Translations under genes and position numbers: made by a program
Part shown: piece by piece, positions 1 to 6,754 of the stretch
Position numbering within the stretch: the stretch's first letter is position 1
Layout: each line of letters opens with the position of its first letter
Assembly: GCA_016946835.1 (NCBI GenBank)
Contig: JACVTC010000703.1
Span: 1 to 11,385, forward strand
Source of the DNA: Neocallimastix lanati (nom. inval.)
Taxonomy: Eukaryota; Neocallimastigomycota; Neocallimastigomycetes; Neocallimastigales; Neocallimastigaceae
Reading direction: 5' to 3'
DNA: 11,385 bases
Notes under the pieces: model-generated
Seen by the model: the letters and a program-made list of their open reading frames with translations, nothing else
The model's database searches: none
Told to the model about the DNA's origin: nothing

Positions 1-392
1 ACCGAAAGGCATAACTCTAAATTCAAAGTGTCCTAAGCTACATACAAAAGCTGTTTTGTATTCATCTCCAGACCTGATACGAATTTGGAAGTAAGCAGAT
101 TTTAAATCAAGCTTTGAGTAATACTTATGACCAGGAGCTTTATTAAAAATAACAGTTGTTAAAGGCATAGGATAACTATCTCTAATGGTGATTTCATTAA
201 GTTTCCTAAGATCAATACACATACGTAACTCACCATTATCTTTTGGAGCAAATAAAATTGGATGACCAGCTTCTGATTTTGACCTAACAATAAAACCGTA
301 TTTTAAATAGTCTTTAATAATTTTTTCTAAAGCTATTTCTTCGGGAATTGTAAGGGGATAAATTGCACTATAATATAACTTAGTATTAGGTT
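1..392 (-). CDS. pol: Reverse transcriptase N-terminal part, truncated by window edge
   Basis: This frame is open from about 392 to the window edge with no stop. Ty3/gypsy RT blocks appear in order: the Ile-Pro-Glu-Glu entry region; a Gly-His-Pro-Ile-Leu-Phe-Ala-Pro-Lys segment; Arg-Met-Cys-Ile-Asp-Leu-Arg-Lys-Leu-Asn; Lys-Leu-Asp-Leu-Lys-Ser-Ala-Tyr, holding the first catalytic Asp (106-108); and Lys-Thr-Ala-Phe through Met-Pro-Phe-Gly at 1-12. The blocks visible here are intact. The YxDD catalytic box would lie to the left of the window. RT makes cDNA from element RNA in the particle. In the same-frame view the join to the protease frame requires a -1 change near the GG at 389-390. Confidence 0.92.
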
Positions 393-1262
393 AAGGTCAA
401 TAGCACAATCAAAACTAGAATGAGGAGGTAAGATTTTAGCTTCTTCTTCACTAAATACATCAGAGAATTCTAGATAAATGGCGGGAAGTGTTTTATTTGG
501 AGTATCCATGTTTGGGGAAGAGGCAATTGAATTCTTCAACACGGAAGGAGAAATAGAAGAATTATCAAACAAAGAATTATTAGGGGTGCATGAACTGGAA
601 TAGGCTGGTTTCGAAGAGATAGAGTCGGAAGTATTAGAAGTAAGAGAAAGTGAAGTAGAGTTAACCGAGGTTGAAGGTATTGATTCAACAAAGGAAGAAT
701 CTGACGCATTGTTATTACTATTGCAAAAGCTTAAAATATTATTGTTGAAATCAATTGATGATTTATTTTCTTTAAGAAATCTAGAACCAATTAAGCACTC
801 AAATTTGTCGTTCAAATCAATAACAAAAAATTCTGTTAAGACCTGAAGGTTACTAACTTTAAATAATATTGGTATAGTTTTACCAACAACGTCTTTGTCA
901 CCACCAATACCAGTAATGTTATCAGCTTCTAAATTATCATGTACAAGCTTAAAATTATTAATTTTAGCAAAATTACTATCCATAAGATTCAAGTCGGAGC
1001 CGGAATCTATAAGAGCCTTAGCTTTAATCCATTTATTTTTGTAGTTAAAGGAACACTTAATAATACAATCTTTATTAAATTTCTTAGAAGAATTAGATCT
1101 AGCCATGTGGGAGGAGCAAGGTTTATTTGCTCGCTTTGGACAATTTATTAACTTATGGCCTGATTGTCCACAATATAGACAAAGCCCTTCTTTAATTCTT
1201 CTTGCTCTTTCTTCAGGGGATAAATGAGAGTAATTTGAATCATTATTTGATTTGAAAAAGAA
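333..1262 (-). CDS. pol: Zinc knuckle plus retropepsin (Gag-Pol), in one frame
   Basis: The frame is open well upstream of the ATG at 1104-1106, so that Met is internal. It first encodes a CCHC zinc knuckle (Cys-x2-Cys-x4-His-x4-Cys, at 1140-1181), which binds element RNA. A retropepsin follows, with active-site Asp-Ser-Gly at 999-1007 inside Ala-Leu-Ile-Asp-Ser-Gly-Ser, a Gly-Ile-Gly-Gly flap-like segment, and the C-terminal Cys-Leu-Ile-Gly-Ser-Arg-Phe-Leu block that matches the family's hydrophobic-hydrophobic-Gly motif. After this comes a Ser/Thr/Asn-rich linker and a short stretch before RT. The frame shifts at about 389-392; the residues from there to the stop near 333 are out of frame and not real. 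Confidence 0.88.
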   Translation of the reverse strand, partial: FFFKSNNDSNYSHLSPEERARRIKEGLCLYCGQSGHKLINCPKRANKPCSSHMARSNSSKKFNKDCIIKCSFNYKNKWIKAKALIDSGSDLNLMDSNFAKINNFKLVHDNLEADNITGIGGDKDVVGKTIPILFKVSNLQVLTEFFVIDLNDKFECLIGSRFLKENKSSIDFNNNILSFCNSNNNASDSSFVESIPSTSVNSTSLSLTSNTSDSISSKPAYSSSCTPNNSLFDNSSISPSVLKNSIASSPNMDTPNKTLPAIYLEFSDVFSEEEAKILPPHSSFDCAIDLNLILSYIIVQFIPLQFPKK

Positions 1263-1531
1263 TTAGAATTGGCGTTTCTATTATTACTAGAGTTAAATCT
1301 ATAATACTTCCTATTATTACGAGAATTATTATTATTATTACTGTTATTTCTAGAATTGTAATTGTTGATCGTTGCGAATCGAGTCATTTGATGATCTATA
1401 CGATTGGTAATTCGCATTAGTTCACTTAATTTGGCAGGAGGAGGGAACAAACTAATTACTCTTTCTTGAAGTCTTGGTAGCAATCCTTCAATATAAACAT
1501 CCATTAAGGCAAATTCATTCAGTCCGTTTTT
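1256..1531 (-). CDS. gag: Gag C-terminal part, Asn/Arg-rich linker
   Basis: This continues Gag in the -1 frame. It begins with the end of the capsid helix bundle (a Leu-Met-Asp-Val-Tyr-Ile-Glu-Gly-Leu-Leu-Pro-Arg-Leu segment, typical of the C-terminal lobe of Ty3/gypsy Gag). It passes into an Asn/Arg/Ser-rich basic linker that probably contacts RNA before the zinc knuckle. The ATG at 1502-1504 is internal and is not a real start. The frame is lost at an A5 run on the + strand (1255-1259); past it this frame runs on to a stop at 1148, which is a shadow of the zinc-knuckle frame. Confidence 0.8.
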
Positions 1532-1884
1532 TCCGAAAGCCTACGGAATTCATTATTGTAATCAGTGACTTTACCATATGCTTTTTGCTTAATATGCATA
1601 AGAGCTTGATTACAATTAAAAACTGCATCTTCGTCACTGAATCTATCCTTCATAAGTTCAATGAAAGCGTTAAAATCGTCAAGGACTGGGTTATTTTCAT
1701 TCATCAAGTCTGCAGCCCAATCCATAGCTTCATCTCTTAACAAAGTGATGGTATAAGCTACTTTTAACGGATCATTGGTGAAATATTCAGGACGAAGAGC
1801 AATGGCTAACCCAACATAAGCTAAAAATCCCTTGAGCTTAGTTGAATCGCCATTAAAATGAAAATCGTTTGATGAAGAAGACAT
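1528..1884 (-). CDS. gag: Gag capsid-like domain of Ty3/gypsy element
   Basis: This is the N-terminal part of the structural polyprotein, expected to form the intracellular particle in which reverse transcription occurs. It starts at an ATG whose first base is 1884, opening with a Ser-rich stretch. The pattern fits retrotransposon Gag: a helix with a Lys-Leu-Lys-Gly-Phe-Leu stretch, an alternation of aromatic and Leu residues, then Trp-Ala-Ala-Asp and a Phe...Arg-Phe-Ser-Asp region, ending in a Tyr-Asn-x-Glu-Phe-Arg-x-Leu helix. The frame stops at TGA 1519-1521, but the next frame carries on the same domain directly, with the break placed at a T6 run (1527-1532 on the + strand). The Gag core is therefore probably complete apart from one base. 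Confidence 0.85.
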
Positions 1885-1948
1885 TGAAAGAATTATTAAA
1901 TTATAAACAAGTTAAGAATTGCAATAGGAAGATTTATTTAATATTATC

Positions 1949-1982
1949 ACTATTATTATTATTATTATTATTTTTTTTTTTT
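1949..1982. repeat. (TTA)n microsatellite ending in a T run
   Basis: About eight TTA/ATT units run straight into about twelve T residues. It lies just upstream of gag in the minus sense. Confidence 0.85.
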
Positions 1983-2064
1983 ATTAGTGCTCCCGAATGA
2001 AAATTGTAATGATAAAGAATTATAAATTATTATTTTTCTAGGCGTTTAGTTTAATTGCTGATTT

Positions 2065-2067
<3 letters not shown>

Positions 2068-2097
<30 letters not shown>
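2068..2097. repeat. T30 homopolymer
   Basis: An uninterrupted run of about 30 T residues on the + strand (A on the element's sense strand). Its length is unlikely to be exact in any assembly. Confidence 0.9.
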
Positions 2098-2104
<7 letters not shown>

Positions 2105-2219
2105 ATTTGGTAAATATAATAACTAGACTAAATTTCACTCTTTTATGCCTTACAACAAAATAAAAAACCGGCAAGAGTTACTAACTAGAGGTATATACTA
2201 GACCTCAAAATAAAAATTA

Positions 2220-2490
2220 TAAACTATATATTTTAAAGTCGCTTTACCTTCACGACCAACCTATAGCCTTCGGTGACTATAGTTCCTTATTCGCCAGAGC
2301 TTATTCGAATAGAGCAACCACCGAACTGTTGAAGTTGGTTGGTAGGATGTGGCTTTCGTTTAATCCACACGCTCTTCACGCCCTAGGGTTTTGAAGCCCG
2401 TTTATATTCGAATAATTAACGGCTATAGTTTCTAACCTACTGAAACTAGTTACTAACCGCCGAAACTCTGTTTATGAGCTCTAATCGCTC
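2220..2490. other. GC-rich, hairpin-forming island in AT-rich DNA
   Basis: Composition jumps from mostly A/T to 43% GC (2281-2340) and 53% GC (2341-2400), then falls back. The island contains a CTATAG...CTATAG hairpin whose loop holds CUUCGG, a UUCG-type tetraloop. A long-range ACCAACC/GGTTGGT pairing encloses it. There is a TGTGG/CCACA stem and two copies of the palindrome TATTCGAATA. The position beyond gag suits the LTR or leader of the minus-strand element. A 70-codon open plus-strand frame ends at the TGA near 2394, but it has no early ATG and no recognisable domain. Confidence 0.45.
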
Positions 2491-2523
2491 CTAGTATATT
2501 TAAATATTATATTTACCTGTAAT

Positions 2524-2566
2524 ATTCTTTAAAAAGTCTCAAGAACTGTAGAACTTCTTAAAGAAT
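2524..2566. repeat. Imperfect inverted repeat, 14-bp arms
   Basis: Arms at 2524-2537 and 2553-2566 pair at 13 of 14 positions around a 15-base loop. The function is unknown. Confidence 0.6.
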
Positions 2567-2607
2567 TTTTATATCAAAAAATTTTTTTTTTTTTTCGCCT
2601 AGATAGA

Positions 2608-2643
2608 TTTTGGTATAATTGTGAGTATGCTATAATACCAAAA
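2608..2643. repeat. Perfect 9-bp inverted repeat with a tRNA A-box-like sequence
   Basis: TTTTGGTAT at 2608-2616 pairs perfectly with ATACCAAAA at 2635-2643. The bases 2611-2621 also fit the RNA polymerase III A-box consensus TRGYNNARNNG on the + strand. No good B box follows, only a weak GATTCAA about 60 bases downstream. Confidence 0.55.
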
Positions 2644-2654
2644 ACCGAGAATTT

Positions 2655-3056
2655 TATTTTTAAAGAAAAAAAAGTAGATTCAAGAAGCAAGGCTGAACCC
2701 AAAGAAGATATCAGAGACTAAGAGAAGAAAAGATTTTGTCCAAAAGTAGAAACCAAGAATCAGAAACCCGAAACCAATGGAAACAAAAACCAAGTCCAAA
2801 ACTAAGAAATCTGAAACCAATGGAAACAGAAACCAAGACCAAAAATAAGAAATCCAAGGCAAACAGAAAGAATCTAACCAAAAGTGGAAACCTGAAGCCA
2901 ATAAGATAAGTAGCCAAACAGAAACCAAAAACAAGGGAAACAGAAAATCCGAGAGATTCAAAAAAAAAAAGTCCAAAAAGAAAACAAAAAGGCAGTAGAC
3001 ACTAATTCCAAAAGAAAGCTTCAAACCAAACAAAAGGGTAGATATATCAAGGCACG
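2655..3056. repeat. Purine-strand degenerate repeat tract with 43-bp tandem units
   Basis: For about 400 bp the + strand is strongly A-rich with very little T and recurring GAAACC/CCAAA words. The clearest units are two adjacent 43-bp copies (2770-2812 and 2813-2855) that differ at four positions; neighbouring sequence carries decayed variants. The unit length is not a multiple of three, and the Phe/Leu/Trp-rich minus-strand frame across it is only a reflection of base skew, so the tract is non-coding. Confidence 0.7.
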
Positions 3057-3485
3057 GCGTCTAAATCTTGGGTGTTTTTTATTATAACAAAATATTATAA
3101 TAAATATAATAACACTCAAAAAAAACAAAAATTATTTTATTTTTTATTTATTTTTTTTCTTTTATTATAATTATTTTATTAATTATATTTATTATAATAC
3201 TATAAGCCGCAAGGGTTGATATAGTATTAATATTAAAAAAAGTTTTATTAAAAAATTAAGTTTTATTAACTAAACAAAATTAAAATAAAAAACACAAAGA
3301 AAAGAATATTTGTTAATAAGAATTTTACTCATATTTATATTTTTTTCAAAGTTAAAGTTATTAAAAAATAAAAATAAAAGTTTCTAAAAAGTTCTTAAAA
3401 ATCGAAAAATTTAGAAAAAATAGAAAACAATAATAGAATTAAGAATTTAATAGAATAAATTTTAATTAATTAAACACAAGAATTA
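3057..3485. other. AT-rich non-coding stretch with two hairpins
   Basis: No coding frame is seen. It holds a GTGTT...ATTATA / TATAAT...AACAC inverted repeat at about 3070-3117. It also holds a perfect 9-bp hairpin at 3196-3228 (AATACTATA/TATAGTATT), whose loop has further AGCC/GGTT pairing and is GC-rich compared with its surroundings. Confidence 0.5.
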
Positions 3486-3510
3486 TCAAGAAATTCTAGT
3501 AATTTCTTGA
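3486..3510. repeat. Perfect 10-bp hairpin with 5-base loop
   Basis: TCAAGAAATT at 3486-3495 is exactly complementary to AATTTCTTGA at 3501-3510, around the loop CTAGT. Confidence 0.75.
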
Positions 3511-3566
3511 ACTATAAAGAATCTTCTAGATATTTTTTAGAATAAAACTATAAAATAATAATAAAT

Positions 3567-3622
3567 GTGAATCGAACCCTAAGTAGTTTGATTCACGGTA
3601 TTAGTTACTAACAACTATACCA
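3567..3622 (-). other. Degenerate tRNA-like module with Pol III A and B boxes
   Basis: On the minus strand, 3622-3612 matches the A-box consensus TRGYNNARNNG at every defined position, and 3578-3568 matches the B-box consensus GGTTCGANTCC except at the last base. The 33-base spacing is tRNA-like. The D-arm resembles that of tRNA-Asp/His types, with a potential GTG at the anticodon place. However, the acceptor, anticodon and T stems do not pair, so it is not a working tRNA. The same bases form two competing hairpins. It could be a tRNA pseudogene or the head of a tRNA-derived SINE. Confidence 0.4.
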
Positions 3623-3719
3623 GAAATAATATTTTTTAAATTTAATTATTTGTTTTAAAACTTTATTGAAAAATAATACTAAATATTAAAATAATAAAAT
3701 AATTGTAATTATTAATTCT

Positions 3720-3866
3720 GTTATAGAACCTTACTTTGTTGGACCTATGAAAGTGGTAAAGAAACAATTCAATACAGTCACTTTAGCTGATCCTGCTACT
3801 AATATACAAATGAATCGTAATGTTCATTTGAAAAATATTGTCAAGTTTAACTCAGCTTCTACCTAG
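3720..3866 (+). CDS. Integrase C-terminal tail of a second Ty3/gypsy element (5'-truncated)
   Basis: The plus-strand frame reads Glu-Pro-Tyr-Phe-Val-Gly-Pro-Met-Lys-Val-Val, then an Asn-Thr-Val-Thr-Leu-Ala-Asp-Pro segment, then Val-His-Leu-Lys-Asn-Ile-Val-Lys, and stops at TAG 3864-3866. This is the GPY/F-type end of Ty3/gypsy integrases, in which a hydrophobic Gly-Pro block, a 'Leu-Ala-Asp' strand and a Val-His-x-Lys/Asn ending are typical. Upstream of about 3720 the frame stays open but the sequence is plain AT-rich DNA, so only about 48 codons of the protein survive. It is opposite in orientation to the element at 1-1884 and so is a separate insertion or a rearranged remnant. Confidence 0.8.
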   Translation, partial: VIEPYFVGPMKVVKKQFNTVTLADPATNIQMNRNVHLKNIVKFNSAST

Positions 3867-4300
3867 CTTGAGTCTTAGCGGGGGCATCTTAATACAGAAT
3901 GAACAAATAATACTAATTGTGCTAGAATAATATAAATTATTCTAACCTTATAGATTATTCTATTCTATATAATTGGAACTTTCCAATATTCTTCAAATAT
4001 TACTAAATAAAAATCTTAAGTTAATAAATCACTAATTAACTTATAATTCCTTTTTGAATTATCGATCCGATTCCATTATAATGTATTAAAAATCTTTAGC
4101 CAAGAATATTGTCCTTGCCCACTTAATATATTAATATTATATTTCTTTTGTATTATGTTATATTGAAAATAATCAAATCTATTTAATTAGTTATTAAAAT
4201 TTTCGTTATCAATTTAAATTTATTTTTAATTACTAAATTTAACTAAACCACAATAAAATATTCTGTATAATCTCTTTATTTTTATTTTATATATATTAGT
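3867..4300 (+). mobile_element. Presumptive PPT and 3' LTR region of the truncated plus-strand element
   Basis: This follows the integrase stop. A G5 run (3880-3884) in purine-containing context is a candidate polypurine tract, and a TG at 3899-3900 is a possible LTR start, but no second copy is available to prove either. The stretch contains perfect hairpins: 9 bp at 3923-3944, 7 bp at 3972-3987, 9 bp at 4017-4043 and 7 bp at 4043-4062. The right border is not visible. Confidence 0.35.
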
Positions 4301-4586
4301 ATTAAACTATTATTAAATAATTAATAATTCAATAATATATAACTACTATTTATAACAATAATATTATTAACTAAAATAATAATTCAATTTCAATTTAAAT
4401 GTTTTATTTATAAAAATAATTAGTAATTAGTTTATTAAAAAAATAGTTAGGCTTTACAAATTTTAATTTGATAAAAAAATATAAATACATGTAATTTTAG
4501 TGAAATAAAATATAATCAATAACTTTCTTTTATTAAATAAATAATTATATTATTATTTTTCTTTTATAAATTTAAATAAATAAATA
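4301..4586. other. AT-rich intergenic sequence
   Basis: I see no coding frame and no recognisable promoter element. If the next gene has an upstream exon carrying its ATG, it would have to lie here or further left, but none is evident. Confidence 0.5.
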
Positions 4587-6123
4587 TTGATTTTAAACAA
4601 AATTATTTTTATTGTAATTTTATTATTTGTGTTAGTTATTATTATATTCCTAAAACTATATGAACCATACCTATATGGCTTGAATAAGTATAAAGCAAAT
4701 GAGATTGATAATGATGAATATATTACAGAAGATAGTCAAGAATTAAAAAATAGTTCTATATATATAATGAAGAAAAAGGCAGATAAATTACAACAATTTT
4801 TCGGTGATAAAGTTCAAATAAATCAATTATATGAACAACAAGCATTACAAAATGAAATTGGAGAAAACGGTTTATATACGCTGAAGTTAAATAATAAAAG
4901 TCCATCAATTGATTGTTTATCTAATATTAATAATTTATTTAACTCAAAAGGAACTGTAAAGTTTAATAAAAATCAAAGTCTTTTTAGTAATGAAGAATTA
5001 CCAAAAACAGAAAACTTTATGGATAACTCTCAACGAAAAATGATGACAAGAAGAACTAATAAAATAAACTCTATTTTAGGAACAGTAATTGATGAAAAAT
5101 TAACTTGTTCAGTGATAGATGCCGCAAATACAACCAACGAATTTTTACATCCTTTACCAAAATCTATATCATTTAGAGAAAAATTAGATAGTGATAAGGA
5201 ATTAAAAGATGATACTAATGATAAAGAAGAAAATGATTCAAATAGTGATTCTGGACTTGATTCTAACAAAGGAAATATGACCCAAGTAAGAAGGATGAAA
5301 AAATTACATCATGTTTTTGGTGAAACAATTGATATAAATACTTTAATGAAACTTAAAATTAAAAGAAATGAAATTGAAAAAAAAAATAAAATCGAAAAAG
5401 GCATATTTACAGAATATGAAAGAAGAGACATTAAAAATAGATGTAAGAAGTTGGAAAATATATTTGGAACTGTTCCACCAACTATGATGATAAATCTTAA
5501 TTCAAGTAATAATCCTAAAAATAATAATGCTTTTATTAAGCATAGAAATTCAATAATTTCTCTCTCAATGATGTTTGCGTATGATAAAGAAATTGCTGAT
5601 GTTATGGATATTGTATCAGAATTTGATGGAGAAAGTATAATATCAGCTGATAATAATGATGATTTAGAAAATTCAAAAGAAATAAACAAAGCAAATTGAA
5701 GAAATTAAGAAAATTCTTTGGTAATGATATTGATCCAGCAAGTATTATTAATTTCATAATAATATCAGACTTAAGGAAAGCTATTGATAACGATATTATT
5801 GATGAAGATCAGAAAAAACAATTAAATTCAGAATTAAATATTATTTGGGAAGATATTCAAGAAAAAAGTAGACATTTCATGGATTTAATTTCAGAAGATA
5901 CTTCGAAGATTAACGGTAGTACAGAAAGTATTAACAAATCATCTAAATCATTTAAAAAGTATAAAACTATCGATTTAGGAAAATCTAAAAAACATCAAGC
6001 TCTGTTGATCAACTCAAGAGTTTGTATGATATATATTCAGATAGTGAGGATACTGAGATTTACGATTCAAAATGGAAAGATTATGTAATTGACTGGTTAA
6101 AAACTAATCATAAATTTAAATAA
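4587..6123 (+). CDS. Unrecognised protein with five K-L-x-x-F-F-G repeats; two -1 frame breaks
   Basis: The function is unknown. The first frame opens after TAA 4581-4583 and has no ATG before 4767, so the start is missing: it lies in an upstream exon, or translation begins at 4767. Residues about 5-22 of the open frame are strongly hydrophobic and could be a membrane anchor. However, the DNA there also looks like an intron end, with a pyrimidine-rich run to TTAG at 4632-4635. A motif of form K-[LI]-x-x-[FVI]-[FL]-G plus an acidic or Pro-containing tail recurs at residues about 63-81, 155-172, 235-254 and 284-302. A fifth copy starts at about 5690 in the next frame. The linkers are acidic and Ser/Asn-rich. 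The frame moves by -1 between 5663 and 5699, and again at the A6 run 5987-5992. After the second shift about 44 codons with Trp-Lys-Asp-Tyr-Val and Asp-Trp-Leu run to TAA 6121-6123. It is probably a single real gene with damaged or misassembled sequence. Confidence 0.7.
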
Positions 6124-6151
6124 CATTTTAATATATGCATAATATACTTTT

Positions 6152-6322
6152 AAATAAATATATCTATAAATATTAGATAAACTTGTGTTTTTTTATACTT
6201 TTTTATTGTTATATATTAATTATTTATTATTTATTCAATAAATAAATATATCAATAAATATTAGATAAATTTATATTTTTTTATACTTTTTTATTGTTTA
6301 TCAATTATTTATTATTTATTCA
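6152..6322. repeat. Tandem duplication, unit about 88 bp
   Basis: The stretch from about 6152 to 6239 is repeated from about 6240 to 6322 with a few substitutions and a short deletion. Shared landmarks are ATATATC-TATAAATATTAGATAAA-like sequence, TTTTTTTATACTTTTTTATTGTT and ATTATTTATTATTTATTCA-like blocks in the same order. Confidence 0.8.
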
Positions 6323-6356
6323 CTTATTAATTTAATTTATTTATTTATTCATTTAA

Positions 6357-6381
6357 TTATTATTATTATTATTATTATTAT
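6357..6381. repeat. (TTA)n microsatellite
   Basis: About eight uninterrupted TTA/ATT units. Confidence 0.85.
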
Positions 6382-6754
6382 ATGTGGTAGTATTAATATA
6401 CAAATTTGAATTTTAAGTCAATAAAATTAGATAATTTAATATTTCATAAATTTTTTCAAAAATATATATTTTTATATCTTCTATTTTTATATGAATGAAT
6501 TAAAATAGAATTAAAATAATAAATAATAATATTATTCTAAATTATTTTATATATTATAAAATATATTAAAATAAAATTTGTACAATTATAATTTTAAAAA
6601 TAATAATAATTTATCTATAAAATTATTTCTATATATATATAATATTAATTTTCAATAATCATATATATATATATATTTTATTAAATTCAAGATAATAACA
6701 TATATTATTTATAATTTATTATATAATAGTATATTGAATAATATATTAAATTAG

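Larger units (their letters stand above)
1..1884 (-). mobile_element. Ty3/gypsy LTR retrotransposon, 5' part (gag, NC, PR, start of RT)
   Basis: Read on the minus strand, the order is gag, CCHC zinc knuckle, aspartic protease, reverse transcriptase, which is the Ty3/gypsy (Metaviridae) order. The element is cut by the left window edge inside RT, just after the Met-Pro-Phe-Gly block, so the YxDD box, RNase H, integrase and 3' LTR lie outside. The coding sequence changes frame three times (near 1527-1532, 1255-1259 and 389-392), each time by -1, so it is not one open polyprotein frame as it stands. No primer-binding site could be recognised in the leader. The 5' LTR should lie beyond 1884 but its borders cannot be set without the other copy. 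Confidence 0.9.
1885..2220. other. Non-coding: presumptive leader and 5' LTR border of the minus-strand element
   Basis: No coding frame is seen. Upstream of gag in the minus sense, this stretch should contain the leader, the primer-binding site and the end of the 5' LTR. I found no convincing complement to a tRNA 3' end, so the element may use another primer or the site may be divergent. The stretch includes a TTA microsatellite and a 30-base T run. Confidence 0.4.
6124..6754. other. Intergenic region between two convergent genes
   Basis: This separates the 3' end of the plus-strand repeat-motif gene from the 3' end of the minus-strand gene. It has no coding signal. It contains a tandem duplication, a microsatellite and long AT-only stretches. 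Polyadenylation-like AATAAA words occur but carry no weight at this composition. Confidence 0.6.

Noticed and set aside
1255-1532. Programmed ribosomal frameshifting in the retroelement
   Set aside because: The breaks fall inside Gag and inside the Gag linker rather than at a Gag-Pol border, and the same -1 change occurs in host genes.
1885-2300. A tRNA-complementary primer-binding site
   Set aside because: No CCA-ending match to a tRNA 3' end was found in the expected place on the + strand.
2184-2396. Plus-strand open frame of about 70 codons over the GC-rich island
   Set aside because: It has no ATG near its beginning and no recognisable domain; at this GC content such a length is not rare, and half of it lies in plain AT-rich DNA.
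2680-3033. Phe/Leu/Trp-rich minus-strand frames of 117 and 68 codons
   Set aside because: They are the complement of the A-rich, T-poor repeat tract; the residues only mirror base skew, and the 43-bp units would break any frame.
3567-3622. A functional tRNA gene on the minus strand
   Set aside because: The acceptor, anticodon and T stems do not pair despite good A and B boxes.
5030-5689. Two minus-strand frames within the repeat-motif gene
   Set aside because: They are antisense shadows: hydrophobic and Ser-rich translations of the Lys/Asp-rich coding strand.
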